Below, in pieces: positions 42,402-52,289 of a DNA stretch of 64,000 bases. A program made the position numbers and the translations under genes. Positions within the stretch are counted from its first letter, which is position 1. Each line of letters starts with the position of its first letter. The DNA comes from Stieleria marina (GTDB lineage Bacteria; Planctomycetota; Planctomycetia; Pirellulales; Pirellulaceae): NCBI GenBank assembly GCA_007741555.1, contig CP036526.1, positions 7,884,700 to 7,948,699 on the forward strand, given 5' to 3'. The notes beneath the pieces are model-generated. The model saw only the letters and a list, made by a program, of their open reading frames with translations. It had not been told where the DNA came from and made no database searches.

Positions 42402-43355
42402 CTACGAAAAACGAACGTCACGGGTGGCCCGTTCGCGGCCGGTTGGCTGCGATAGCGACTGGTAGAGCTCAGGCCGTCGCGACTGGATCCACCGTCTTCC
42501 TGTACTACTCTCGAGCATGCTGGGATCCAGATCGGCAACAACGGTCGCATCATCGGCTTTCCATGTTTCTGCGAGCACCGCCCCGTACGCGTCCAGGATC
42601 ATCGAATTGCCTGTTCGGACTTCGTCGTCGTCCACGCCCACACCGTTGCTGAAGATCAAAAACAATCCGTTGTCGTGCGCGCGTGCGGGCAACCAACGCA
42701 TCAACCACTCACGCCCCTTTGGCCCACGAAACGCTTCTTCGATCGCTTGCGGATTTTCAACGCGCGATTCCCAAAGCGCCGGATCAATCACGCCCATGCA
42801 TCGCGGGCTCGGTGAATTACATCCGCCCGTTTGATGCGGCGCTAGCAGGATGTCTGCACCCGCCAGCGCTGTGGATCGAACGTTTTCGCCGATGTTGTTG
42901 TCGTAACAAATCAGGACGCCAACACGCGCACCTTGGGGGATGTCAAACACCGTGAACTGATCGCCAGAGGACATGTGCTGGCTAATGAAGCAGTGCAGTT
43001 TTCGGTGTACCGCAATTTCACCATCCGACATCGCGACGACGTAACTGTTGTAAAGCTGCCCATCGTCGGCCAGTTCAATCAGGCCGACACCAATTGTGAT
43101 TTGATGTTTCTGCGCCAAGTCCAATAACTTGCGCACCGACGGACTGTCGTCGATCGGTTCGGCAAGCAAGACGATTTCTTCACGCGAAAGATTGCGTACG
43201 TGCCAGTAGCCCGTGAGGCACATTTCTGGAAACGCCGCCAAAGTCACTCCCTCCGCTGCAGCCTCGACCGTCAGATCAGCGACACGCTGCAGGTTATACG
43301 CTTTGTCGCCGGGCCGATGATTGAACTGAATCGCTGCTGCTTTGATAGGTTTCAT
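42402..43355 (-). CDS. Carbon-nitrogen hydrolase (nitrilase superfamily)
   Basis: 317 aa, cytoplasmic. The Glu-Lys-Cys triad is visible: Glu in AAFPEMCLTGYW, Lys in HRKLHCF, Cys in GVLICYDNNIGE. The fold and length match amidase or N-carbamoyl-type hydrolases; the substrate cannot be read. It follows the PQQ-propeller gene by 17 bp on the same strand, so they are likely co-transcribed. Confidence 0.9.
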   Translation of the reverse strand: MKPIKAAAIQFNHRPGDKAYNLQRVADLTVEAAAEGVTLAAFPEMCLTGYWHVRNLSREEIVLLAEPIDDSPSVRKLLDLAQKHQITIGVGLIELADDGQLYNSYVVAMSDGEIAVHRKLHCFISQHMSSGDQFTVFDIPQGARVGVLICYDNNIGENVRSTALAGADILLAPHQTGGCNSPSPRCMGVIDPALWESRVENPQAIEEAFRGPKGREWLMRWLPARAHDNGLFLIFSNGVGVDDDEVRTGNSMILDAYGAVLAETWKADDATVVADLDPSMLESSTGRRWIQSRRPELYQSLSQPTGRERATRDVRFS

Positions 43356-43372
43356 GGCTTTATCGAAGTGCC

Positions 43373-45388
43373 TCAGAATTCACTTAGGTCGTACTTGAAG
43401 TCTAAAAGAGTAACGGTCGCGTAGTGAAACGCCAAATAGGCAATCAGTGTGAGAGCAAACTCGGCAAGGAGCGACCAACGTTGTTGACGATCGCTAATAA
43501 GCCGAGCAATCCAGAAGACTGGCGCGGCAGCAATGAAGCCGCATAGGAACATCCACTGGGTGACTAAGCTGAGCTGCCGACAGAGGAAAAAGTAAGCAAA
43601 ACAAACCAAAAGGAAGCCGAGGCCAATCAGCCTTTCGTGCCAAGTCGACGTTTGGGCGACGCTGCGACGAATCCTGGAATGATAAACCGCGACTTGAAGT
43701 GCAACGAAGATAATGATCGGCCACGTGAACACAAAGTCCTGAGTTTGGTGACTGGCAATCGTTCCGGTAAACGCGCCCAAACCACCTGAGACAATCCAGA
43801 AACACCATCGAATGGTCGGCCGGTTCTTTACAAAGACGCTAACCAAACCAGCGATGATTGCTGCGACCAACAGGATGCCTAGGCCGGCAAGCAACCAATG
43901 GTTCAGCCAGACACGAGTCGGAGGATCCATCGCGTATTCGGGTTCGACTCCCAATAATGTGGAGAGATCTCGTACCGTCCGTCGCGGAATGTCTTCGACG
44001 GTCAGGACTTCCGTTTGAGCGATCTGCTTGAGTAGCTCAGGCTCGCCGATGTAAAGACAAACGACGCGAGAATGGTTTCGCAGGAATATTCGCCCGCGAT
44101 CCAGCGTTGGCGTCGTCCAACAAATTTCGCCGCTCAATGCAGGAGTCCTCGCCAATTCGACGTACGCTTGCGAATCGGCTTCGGCCAAAATCAGATCGCC
44201 CAGATCGTTGAACAAAATCAATTTTCCGTCCGCGGTGATCACACTTGCGTGCCCAACAATCTGCTCGTTTGCGTTGACCTTGAAATCCGTACCCCGGCGT
44301 TTCCGGCTGTCGCCGTTGGACCAGCTTGTTTCGCCAGTGAGAAAATCAATGCAGCGAAAACTTCCTCGCGATGGACGGTGGGCTTTCGTTTGAGCCTCTG
44401 TCAGATCAAATCCGTACAGATGATCGCCGATCAAAACCGACGAAGACACATCATTGGACAGAATCGGTTTCTGCCAAACCAATTCTGCCTTGGGTGTTTC
44501 TCCACCGGTCAATTCCTGCAACTGCGATCCCGCCTGAAACGGAGCCGACGTCCAGAGGAATGGCTCGCGGTAGATTGGCCATGAGGAATGTTCGTCGTAG
44601 CCACGCGAGAGCTTCTGTTGCCAAAGCTGTTGTCCCAATTCCAATTCAAAGGCTACCAGATCGTGTTCCATGTAGCCGATCACAAGTGGTTGTCCGGCAA
44701 CCGTGATGGGCAAGGCCGATGCGTAACTAGCCGATGAGTCGCCGGATTTCCAAAGCACCGTGCCATCATCGGCATCGAGCGCCACCATGCTGGCCGACTG
44801 GCCTCCCACCGGCATGATCACTTTGCCGTCGATGACTGTCGGCGAACAGGCGTACCCAAAATCCGTGCCTTTGCCATCGAACTTGGTCTTCAGATCCTGT
44901 TGCCACAACAATGTTCCGCCGTGTGTCAGGCAACCGACAGCACCAGCGGGAGTTGCAAAGTAGACCTTTCCGTTGGCCAAGGTCGGTGTGCTTCTTGGAC
45001 CTGGATAAAGACCGGCAGTTTCAAACGGCCAGTCGTAACGGTAGGTCCAAATCGTTTGACCCGTCGCGGCGTTCATGCAGACAACGTACTGCCCGGCCAA
45101 CGTTTGGTACTGAGTGTACGCGCGGTTGTTTTGCACAACGACCGATGAATAGCCTTGCCCTAGTTCTTTGACCCACAAAACCGGCGGACCACTGCTAGGC
45201 CAATCGCTTGCCAAATGGATTTCGGCTGAGTGACCACTGAAATGGTTGCCACGTACGTGCGTCCAACCGTTGTCGTCGGCATCGGCTGGTAAGAAAGGGT
45301 TGTCGTGTCCGTAAGCAATCGTGGCTACCGCGGCCGACGACAATGCAAGGCAAATCGCAATCACCGAAAGAGCGGTTCGAACGATCAT
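43373..45388 (-). CDS. PQQ-like beta-propeller protein with C-terminal membrane domain
   Basis: 671 aa from ATG 45388 (GGGAG 5-6 nt upstream; a GTG at 45394 is adjacent to it). Signal peptide (about 1-28), then a PQQ-like propeller (about 35-470) with repeats such as GQTIWTYRYDWPF, GTLLWQQDLKTKF and DDGTVLWKSGDSS. It ends in five to six membrane helices (about 505-665). The propeller lacks obvious dehydrogenase residues, so a binding or scaffold role is more likely than alcohol oxidation. Fusion to a polytopic membrane region is uncommon. Co-transcribed with the nitrilase gene. Confidence 0.82.
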   Translation of the reverse strand: MIVRTALSVIAICLALSSAAVATIAYGHDNPFLPADADDNGWTHVRGNHFSGHSAEIHLASDWPSSGPPVLWVKELGQGYSSVVVQNNRAYTQYQTLAGQYVVCMNAATGQTIWTYRYDWPFETAGLYPGPRSTPTLANGKVYFATPAGAVGCLTHGGTLLWQQDLKTKFDGKGTDFGYACSPTVIDGKVIMPVGGQSASMVALDADDGTVLWKSGDSSASYASALPITVAGQPLVIGYMEHDLVAFELELGQQLWQQKLSRGYDEHSSWPIYREPFLWTSAPFQAGSQLQELTGGETPKAELVWQKPILSNDVSSSVLIGDHLYGFDLTEAQTKAHRPSRGSFRCIDFLTGETSWSNGDSRKRRGTDFKVNANEQIVGHASVITADGKLILFNDLGDLILAEADSQAYVELARTPALSGEICWTTPTLDRGRIFLRNHSRVVCLYIGEPELLKQIAQTEVLTVEDIPRRTVRDLSTLLGVEPEYAMDPPTRVWLNHWLLAGLGILLVAAIIAGLVSVFVKNRPTIRWCFWIVSGGLGAFTGTIASHQTQDFVFTWPIIIFVALQVAVYHSRIRRSVAQTSTWHERLIGLGFLLVCFAYFFLCRQLSLVTQWMFLCGFIAAAPVFWIARLISDRQQRWSLLAEFALTLIAYLAFHYATVTLLDFKYDLSEF

Positions 45389-45472
45389 CGACACTCCCAG
45401 CGCGGCGGAGACAAAAAAAGCGAGATAGATGTCTCCAACATAGCGTGATGACGCGCACGTGATCCGCTTGCG

Positions 45473-47473
45473 CTAGGATCGGCCGCGTGGGCCTAGGCGG
45501 CCAAACATTCGGTCGAGTTCATCGCGGCTAAAAAAGAGTGCCGTGGGTCGGCCGTGGGGGCAGTGATGCGTATCGTTGTAGAGATCGCGTTGTTCCAAAA
45601 GTGCGACCACTTCTTCGGGCGATAGCGGGTCACCGGCTTTGACGGCGGCCTTGCAGGCAATCGTTGAAAGCAAATGATTCAGCAAATCCAGCGGATCCGG
45701 CTTTTTACCGGCTCCCATGACCGACTCGAGCATCGTTCGCAGCATGTCAGCTGGTTTGACGTTTTTCAGCATTGCAGGATAAGACTGAATGACGATTGTC
45801 TCGCCGCCAAAGTCTTCGACTTCCATGCCGATGCGGGCAAGTGTTTCGGCGTTGTCCAGCGCGGCGGTACGTTCGGCCGGCGTCAACGACACGGGTTCAG
45901 GGACCAGCAAACGCTGTGATTCCAGTTTGCCCTCTTCGCTGTCGTTCTCGCCAAGTACTTTGTCTTTGACGCGTTCATACAACACCCGTTCGTGAAGCGC
46001 GTGTTGGTCGATCACGACCATGCCCGATTCATCTTGCGTGACCAAGTACCGATTGTGAACTTGGAAACCAAGGTAGCAAACCGTAGGCGTGATTGCTGCT
46101 TGCGGTTGCGCGCCATCCCAAGGTGCAACTTCGGTGGGCCCGCCCATTGGACCCGCTGGGTTGGCGACTTCGGTTGAATCATCCAATGTGCCATTCGCCG
46201 GCGCACCTCCGCCGGGAAAGGGTTGAAATGAGGGCGTACCGATCGACGGCAGCGCCGATATCGCGGAAGAGCCAAAGGATGATGCACCGCCGACCGATGG
46301 AGTCGTTGAAGATGGATTGACGACGCCTGTGCGAGCCCACTCGATCACATTTTGACGATGCTCTTGTTCCACTCGAACCGGCATGCCCAATTCGCTTTGT
46401 GGCTGGCCACGAAGCTCACGTTCATCGGTTATCGGCGCTGGCGGACCGACCCGCTGAGTCATGTCGGTCGACAAAAATTGATGACGCAGCGATTGCAGCA
46501 ATCTTGCATAGACGCGGCCGCCATCCGTGAAACGAACCTCCAATTTGGTTGGATGAACATTCACATCGATCATCTCGGCGGGCATGTCCAGTCGCAAAAA
46601 GCAAACCGGCTGTCGACCGACCATCAACAAACCGCGATAGGCTTCGACCAAGGCGTGTTGCAGCGAACGATCGCGAATGTGGCGACCGTTCAGAAATAGA
46701 TATTGCATCCGTGCATTGCCACGGCTGACCGACGGATCACAGACGTAGCCGCTGATGCGGATCTGTGCATCATCGCTCTTGATCGGAATCAACGATTCGG
46801 CAATCTCACCGCCAAAAAACGCGCTGATGCGATCCGACCAACGCTCGGTCACTGGCAGGTCATGAACCAGTTTGTCGCCGTTGTTCAGAACGAAATGCAC
46901 CTGTGGATTGGCAAGTGCCAATCGCGTGAACGCTTCGACGATGTGACCTTTTTCGGTTTGCGCTGTTTTCAAAAACCGATGCCGAACCGGCGTATTAAAA
47001 AACAGATTGCGAATCTCCATGACCGTGCCAACCGGGCAACCACAGGGCGCAGGCGGTTCGATCACACCACCGCGAACATTGATCTCGCTACCACAATCAT
47101 CGGTCTCGGTGCGGCTACGAATCGTCAAGTGCGACACGCTGCCGATCGATGCGAGCGCTTCGCCGCGAAACCCCAGCGTGCTGACGTGGAACAACGATTC
47201 ATCGTCAGGCAATTTGCTAGTCGCATGCGATGCCAACGCCAGCGGAAGTTGTTCCGCTGTCATCCCGCATCCGTTGTCGGCGATGCGGATCAACTCCGTG
47301 CCACCGCCCTGGATGGAAACTTCGATCCGAGTCGATCCGGCATCAATGCTGTTTTCCAGCAGTTCTTTAACCACCGAAGCAGGGCGTTCGATGACTTCAC
47401 CCGCCGCAATTTGATTGATCAGATTGGGCGGAAGCTGACGGATGGTCGGGAGTGTTTTTGCGGTCGCTGTCAT
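45473..47473 (-). CDS. mutL: DNA mismatch repair protein MutL
   Basis: 666 aa from ATG 47473 (the frame extends to 47530). The GHKL ATPase domain shows IRQLPPNLINQIAAGEVIERP, DNGCGMTAEQL, TLGFRGEALASI and FNTPVRHRFL. A Gly/Pro/Ser-rich linker (about 350-450) leads to the dimerisation domain, which keeps the endonuclease motif DQHALHERVLYE plus ACKAAVKAG and CPHGRPT. It is therefore a nicking-type MutL, as expected in bacteria without MutH. Confidence 0.96.
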   Translation of the reverse strand: MTATAKTLPTIRQLPPNLINQIAAGEVIERPASVVKELLENSIDAGSTRIEVSIQGGGTELIRIADNGCGMTAEQLPLALASHATSKLPDDESLFHVSTLGFRGEALASIGSVSHLTIRSRTETDDCGSEINVRGGVIEPPAPCGCPVGTVMEIRNLFFNTPVRHRFLKTAQTEKGHIVEAFTRLALANPQVHFVLNNGDKLVHDLPVTERWSDRISAFFGGEIAESLIPIKSDDAQIRISGYVCDPSVSRGNARMQYLFLNGRHIRDRSLQHALVEAYRGLLMVGRQPVCFLRLDMPAEMIDVNVHPTKLEVRFTDGGRVYARLLQSLRHQFLSTDMTQRVGPPAPITDERELRGQPQSELGMPVRVEQEHRQNVIEWARTGVVNPSSTTPSVGGASSFGSSAISALPSIGTPSFQPFPGGGAPANGTLDDSTEVANPAGPMGGPTEVAPWDGAQPQAAITPTVCYLGFQVHNRYLVTQDESGMVVIDQHALHERVLYERVKDKVLGENDSEEGKLESQRLLVPEPVSLTPAERTAALDNAETLARIGMEVEDFGGETIVIQSYPAMLKNVKPADMLRTMLESVMGAGKKPDPLDLLNHLLSTIACKAAVKAGDPLSPEEVVALLEQRDLYNDTHHCPHGRPTALFFSRDELDRMFGRLGPRGRS

Positions 47474-47557
47474 AAGAGCGAATTTACCGCTCTGAGTGAA
47501 TGAAACAACCGCAAAAGTCACGACGACCATTCAAAACGCGGACTCCGATGTGAAGTG

Positions 47558-47590
47558 CGAAAACACAGCGCCGTTCGGTGCTGTGTTTCG
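47558..47590. terminator. Hairpin A between htrA and mutL
   Basis: AAACACAGC pairs perfectly with GCTGTGTTT. The stem continues inward (G-T wobble, then CC/GG) to a GTTC tetraloop and outward past one bulged A to a CG pair. Read on the - strand the right arm ends in TTTTCG, compatible with termination after htrA. Positions read by eye. Confidence 0.6.
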
Positions 47591-47592
47591 CT

Positions 47593-47619
47593 GCCGTGTT
47601 TGACGAGGTCAAACACGGC
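47593..47619. terminator. Hairpin B between htrA and mutL
   Basis: Perfect 12-bp stem GCCGTGTTTGAC/GTCAAACACGGC with a 3-nt loop, 35 nt after the htrA stop on the - strand and 2 nt from hairpin A. On the + strand a T5 run follows about 10 nt later. It may end the htrA transcript or protect its 3' end. Confidence 0.6.
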
Positions 47620-47654
47620 TCAATCCGCTTTTTCAGTTCGCACAGTATTCCAAA

Positions 47655-49154
47655 CTACGGACGGACAACCATTAGCATCCGTTCGTTCGCTCGGCGAACA
47701 ATCACGCGAATGTTCTGTTGCCGCTGCGTACCGGCATCCAGAATCTTCTCGAAATCGGCCACTGATTTCAGCGGTGCTCCGGCGGCCGATTCTATGATGT
47801 CGCCTGGTTTCAAACCTGCGTTTTCCGCATCCGTGCCGTCCTTGACGTTTGTTACGATCAAACCACTTTTCAAATCACTGTAGCCGTACTCGCGCGCGGT
47901 CTCTTCATTTGCCGGAATCAACTCTGCCCCCATCACTTCACCGGCTTTGAACGCCGCCATCACCGAATCGGTTCGTTCTTGCAAGTTCACTTTCACTTGC
48001 ATCGGTTTGCCATCGCGGTTGATGTCCATCACCACCACAGCGCCTGGCAAACGACCAGCGATGTAGTTGCGCAGTTGCGAACCGCTGGTGACAATTCGGC
48101 TATCCATCCGCGTCACGATGTCACCTGGTTTCAAACCCGCGTTGGCGGCCGGTTTGCCTTCCAAAACATTGCCAATCAATGCGCCTGCTGTCACTGGCAA
48201 GTTGAATTCTTTGACAATGCTGGGCGTCAGGTCTCGTACCCCTGCTCCCAAGAACCCTCGCCGCACGGTTCCGGTTTCGATGATGGAACTGAGCACCGGA
48301 CGGGCCAATCCGACGGGAATGGCAAAACCGATTCCAGCACTGGCTCCACTTCGCGAAAGGATCGCCGTGTTGATGCCGACTAGTTCACCGCGCAAGTTCA
48401 CCAAGGCGCCGCCGGAGTTGCCGGGGTTGATCGCGGCATCGGTTTGCAAAAAATCTTCAAAGCCTTCGCCGTCTTCACCGATGATGTCTTGATCGCGGTT
48501 TTTGCCGCTGATGATACCGGCCGTCACCGTTTGGTCTAAACCGAACGGACTACCGATCGCCAGAACCCAATCACCAACGCGAATCTTGTCGGAGTCACCA
48601 AACTTCACCGCTTTCAAATTTGGCAGATCGACTTTGACAACCGCCAAGTCCGTGTCCGGGTCGGTCCCAACAATCTTGCCCGGAGCGCTGCTGCCATCAC
48701 TGAATTCGACTTCCAATGCGTCGGCGCCTTGGATGACATGGTTGTTTGTCAGGATGTATCCGTCCTGGCGAACAATGACGCCGCTGCCACTGCCGACGGA
48801 GCGTTCTTGGCGCTCCTCGGGGCCCTGTTGTTGGTTAAAAAAGTCCTCGAATCCGGGCGGAGTTCGGAATCCGCGAGGCAGACCCCGACCGGCTCGCCGA
48901 ATGATGCGCGTCTGTTTAGTACTGATGCTGACGACGCTGGGCCGGAGCATGTCGGCGACATTGCGAAAGGCCGATGAAAGATCCTGAGCGGTGTCTAGAT
49001 TCGCGGCTTGATGGGTTGTCAAATTCCCACCGCGGTCCTGAGCGATCGCGTCACTTTGTAGTCGGGTCGGCTGACTAATCATCGCCCCGGTAATCAATGA
49101 ACCAACTAACGCAGCAGTGAACACAACGCTCACATTTTTCCAAATATCGGGCAC
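47655..49154 (-). CDS. HtrA/DegP-type serine protease with two PDZ domains
   Basis: 499 aa. A membrane-spanning or signal segment (about 8-28) is followed by a trypsin-like domain with His in LTNNHVIQGA, Asp in DPDTDLAVVKVD and Ser in NPGNSGGALV. PDZ1 (about 295-395) and PDZ2 (about 405-495, LKPGDIIESAAGAPL) complete the DegP/DegQ layout. It degrades or refolds damaged envelope proteins. The start is GTG 49154 with AGGAG 8 nt upstream. It is separated from mutL by a double hairpin and from glgC by a 629-bp divergent gap. Confidence 0.95.
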   Translation of the reverse strand: MPDIWKNVSVVFTAALVGSLITGAMISQPTRLQSDAIAQDRGGNLTTHQAANLDTAQDLSSAFRNVADMLRPSVVSISTKQTRIIRRAGRGLPRGFRTPPGFEDFFNQQQGPEERQERSVGSGSGVIVRQDGYILTNNHVIQGADALEVEFSDGSSAPGKIVGTDPDTDLAVVKVDLPNLKAVKFGDSDKIRVGDWVLAIGSPFGLDQTVTAGIISGKNRDQDIIGEDGEGFEDFLQTDAAINPGNSGGALVNLRGELVGINTAILSRSGASAGIGFAIPVGLARPVLSSIIETGTVRRGFLGAGVRDLTPSIVKEFNLPVTAGALIGNVLEGKPAANAGLKPGDIVTRMDSRIVTSGSQLRNYIAGRLPGAVVVMDINRDGKPMQVKVNLQERTDSVMAAFKAGEVMGAELIPANEETAREYGYSDLKSGLIVTNVKDGTDAENAGLKPGDIIESAAGAPLKSVADFEKILDAGTQRQQNIRVIVRRANERMLMVVRP

Positions 49155-49783
49155 AACAGGACTCCTGTGTGAGGAACATCAATTGAAAGTAGCAGCACCA
49201 TATTAATGGCGATTCACGACACAAACCCGTCGAGAGGGTGATCGTCACGGCATCCATCGCGGGCATTCTTGACCGGTACCGCCGTCAGCCACACCTCACG
49301 GGGCGAACCACTGCAGCGGACCACCGGGCGACCACTGCGCGGGCCTCCGGACGGGGCAATTGCTCGCACGTTAACTGGCTGCAACATCAACGACCGGGTT
49401 GCCGGAAGGGCAACTTCAGGCGGCTGATACAGCAGGGCACGTCGTTGACCCACCTCATTTCACCCACTTCATTGACCCACGTCGCTGGCCGAAATTGTTC
49501 GTCCGCGACAAAACGGGGCCGCTGATACCGGTTCAACCAAGGGTGTTTTCGAGGCAACGTCCGCCGGAAATGCCAAGTTGGCACCGCAAATGGCAAGAAG
49601 CCAATTCATAGCAATCAGCGTGCCATCGTCAAACCGGCTGATAGATATCATCGACCGGGCAAAATAGGCAAATTGAGTGTCGACTATTCGCGTACCCGCC
49701 GCTGAAACAATCTGATAGCTTATTTACGAGGGTACGAGTTCACACGGGTGTGGACCGACAAAATCAGGGAAGGAACAAGTGGT
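49155..49783. other. Long divergent intergenic region (htrA/glgC)
   Basis: 629 bp without a convincing gene; short open frames are Arg/Pro-rich and unsupported. It contains a 6-bp stem GTTGCC/GGCAAC (49398-49414, 5-nt loop) and a three-fold ACCCAC-type repeat at 49446-49485. It must hold promoters for htrA and glgC. Confidence 0.6.
49446..49485 (+). repeat. Three short direct repeats, possible operator
   Basis: TTGACCCACCTCA, TTTCACCCACTTCA and TTGACCCACGTCG follow one another with a 13-14 nt period. Spacing near one and a third helical turns; binding-site function is speculative. Confidence 0.45.
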
Positions 49784-51061
49784 ATGCGAGACACTTTGAC
49801 GGTCATCTTGGCGGGAGGACGCGGTTCGCGTCTGGAACCGTTGACGCGCGACCGCGCCAAACCTGCGGTTCCGTTCGGCGGACTTTATCGCATCATTGAT
49901 TTTGTCCTCAGCAATTGTCTGAACAGTGACATGCGTCGACTGCTGTTGTTGACGCAGTACAAGGCTCAGTCTCTGGACCGACACATCAACGTTGCTTGGC
50001 GAAATTATTTTTGCCGCGAGCTAGGCGAATTTATCGACGTCGTTCCGCCTCAGCAACGCATCGACGACAACTGGTATCAAGGCACTGCCGATGCCGTCTA
50101 CCAAAACATCTACGCCATCGAACGTGAACAGCCCGAGGATGTGGTCGTGCTCGCTGGCGACCATATCTACAAAATGAATTACAAGACGATGGTCGACTTC
50201 CATCGCAAAACCGGATCCGACATCACCGTGGGTGCCCTTCGTGTAGGCCGCGATGCAGCACGTGAGTTCGGCGTCATGCAAGTAGACTTGGACAACCAAA
50301 TCACTGGCTTCCAAGAAAAGCCTGACGATCCGATGCCGACACCGGACGACCCGGATATTTGTCTGGCGTCGATGGGCATCTATGTGTTCAACGCGCGGTT
50401 TCTGTACGAAGCGCTTTGCGCGGACGCGACACGCGAAGATAGCGATCATGATTTTGGCAAGAATATCATTCCGGGTGCGATTGCCGATGGATTCAAAGTC
50501 TCTGCGTTTCCGTTCTTAGACGAAAATCGTAAGCGCGATGCTTACTGGCGTGACGTTGGTACGATCGACGCCTACTACGAAGCGACAATGGATTTGATCG
50601 ACGTCGATCCACTATTGAATCTGTATGATCAAAAGTGGCCCGTCCGTGCTCATCAACCTATGTTGCCGCCGCCGAAATTTGTTTTCGGCAGCGAAAGCCG
50701 CGGCACTACTCGTCGCGGACAAGCACTCGATTCGATCGTTTGCCAGGGCGCGATTTTGAGTGGCGGTTCGGTGGCACGTAGCATCATCGGCCCCAACGTA
50801 CGGGTGAATAGTTACGCCCATGTCGAAGACAGCATCTTGTTTGATGAAGTCGTCGTGGGTCGCCGCAGTCGTCTGAAACGCGTGATCGTCGACAAAGGTG
50901 TGCAGATCCCGCCGGAAACCGAAATCGGCTATGATCGCAAAGCTGACTTGGCTCGCGGCTTCACCGTGACCGACAGTGGGCTAGTGGTGATTGCTCGTGG
51001 CGAACTGATTCAAAGTCAGAGCGATCAGTCCGAGACGTTGTCCGCCGAACCCGGTCTTTGA
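49784..51061 (+). CDS. glgC: Glucose-1-phosphate adenylyltransferase
   Basis: 425 aa from ATG 49784, chosen for its AGGGAAGGA Shine-Dalgarno 9 nt upstream; GTG 49748 is less likely. It makes ADP-glucose from glucose-1-phosphate and ATP, the committed step of glycogen synthesis. Nucleotide-binding block LAGGRGSRLEPLTRDRAKP, catalytic region VVVLAGDHIYKMNY, sugar-binding GFQEKPDDP, and a left-handed beta-helix C-terminus (SVARSIIGPNVRVNSYAHVE). No other glycogen gene is near, so it is unlinked here. Confidence 0.95.
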   Translation: MRDTLTVILAGGRGSRLEPLTRDRAKPAVPFGGLYRIIDFVLSNCLNSDMRRLLLLTQYKAQSLDRHINVAWRNYFCRELGEFIDVVPPQQRIDDNWYQGTADAVYQNIYAIEREQPEDVVVLAGDHIYKMNYKTMVDFHRKTGSDITVGALRVGRDAAREFGVMQVDLDNQITGFQEKPDDPMPTPDDPDICLASMGIYVFNARFLYEALCADATREDSDHDFGKNIIPGAIADGFKVSAFPFLDENRKRDAYWRDVGTIDAYYEATMDLIDVDPLLNLYDQKWPVRAHQPMLPPPKFVFGSESRGTTRRGQALDSIVCQGAILSGGSVARSIIGPNVRVNSYAHVEDSILFDEVVVGRRSRLKRVIVDKGVQIPPETEIGYDRKADLARGFTVTDSGLVVIARGELIQSQSDQSETLSAEPGL

Positions 51062-51182
51062 TCGCAGCGGGCCTGATTTCAGTGACTCGACTCCCGCAGC
51101 TTTGCTCGATTTGTTCGATTCACCTATCTCCTGTACCCGTCTCTTTTATCCGTCCCTCCGTTAGGCCAAATTCACCCAACGC

Positions 51183-52268
51183 ATGTTGCTCAGTTCAAGC
51201 ATGTTGTCGTTAGCTGTGATCGGCTCCGAACAAGTTTGGATGACCGCGTCGATGCGTGTTGCGTTGTGGGCCGCCGCCAGCGATAGCTCTGCCGCTCCGC
51301 TGAGCATTTCTTGGCCGCTGTTGATCATCAGCGCGATCGGCATCCTGGTCTTCACGTTTGGGTTGGGATACGTACTTGGCAAGCGCACGTCAAAACAGGT
51401 CCGCCACGCAGTCCCGTCCGACACTGCTGCGGAACTACAACGAGCCATTGAGCCAGCCGAACGACAGCGGATGCTTGAATTACTACGCGAAATCGGCACT
51501 TGGTCAAACGAGTACTCCGGTCAGTTGTCGGAATACCAAAATGAGCTAGGCGAACTGAGCCGTAGCGTGCAACAAAACTCTGGCAGCGACCCAAAAATCG
51601 GTGACACCAGCGAACGCATCACCATGCTGTTGCAGCAATTCATGCAGAATAGCGGGCAGCTTCAACAAAGACTCGACGCCGCTGAATTTCAGCTCGAACA
51701 AAAGACTCGTCAGATCGAATGCTATCTCAACGAAGCCCGCACCGATTCACTGACAGGTCTGTTTAACCGCCGAGCGTTTGATCAACGCTTGGAAGAATTG
51801 TTTCGCAACTACCGTCGCGGTGGTCGATCCTTCGTCGTTGCTCTGATCGATATCGATCACTTTAAAATGGTCAATGACACACACGGTCATCAAACCGGCG
51901 ACGCGGCACTGCAAGCGATTTCCAATCTGCTCAAGCAATGTCTAAGCGAAACCTTGATGGTGTCCCGATTCGGCGGCGAAGAGTTTGCCGTGATCATGGA
52001 CGGTCCGTTGCTGTCGGCCGCTCGGCAATTGGACACCATTCGCCGAAGTCTTTGCCAACGTGGCTTGGAATTGGAAAAGATGAAACTGACCACTTCAATG
52101 AGCGTCGGCCTAAGCGAACCGATGGACGACGCAAGTGCCAGTAGCGTCGTGCGTCGCGCCGACGAAGCTCTGTACGCCGCCAAAAATTTTGGTCGCAACC
52201 GTGTCTACTACCACGATGGCCGCGAACCGACGCTGGTCGGATCTCCCGAAACCGCTCGCAATTTGTAG
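51183..52268 (+). CDS. Membrane-anchored GGDEF diguanylate cyclase
   Basis: 361 aa. One membrane helix (about 39-62), a helical coiled-coil signalling region (about 75-185), then a GGDEF domain (about 188-350) with DSLTGLFNRRAFDQRL and the active-site variant RFGGEEF. GGEEF is catalytically competent in known enzymes. The inhibitory RxxD I-site is not found before it. It would make cyclic di-GMP in response to an unknown signal. No EAL or PilZ gene nearby. ATG 51183 has no good Shine-Dalgarno. Confidence 0.9.
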   Translation: MLLSSSMLSLAVIGSEQVWMTASMRVALWAAASDSSAAPLSISWPLLIISAIGILVFTFGLGYVLGKRTSKQVRHAVPSDTAAELQRAIEPAERQRMLELLREIGTWSNEYSGQLSEYQNELGELSRSVQQNSGSDPKIGDTSERITMLLQQFMQNSGQLQQRLDAAEFQLEQKTRQIECYLNEARTDSLTGLFNRRAFDQRLEELFRNYRRGGRSFVVALIDIDHFKMVNDTHGHQTGDAALQAISNLLKQCLSETLMVSRFGGEEFAVIMDGPLLSAARQLDTIRRSLCQRGLELEKMKLTTSMSVGLSEPMDDASASSVVRRADEALYAAKNFGRNRVYYHDGREPTLVGSPETARNL

Positions 52269-52289
52269 TCGACGCAGGGGAGGGTTGGG

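Noticed and set aside
42165..42455. 96-codon + strand frame over the His-rich gene upstream region
   Set aside because: No domain, no ribosome binding site, and it runs into the nitrilase gene on the other strand.
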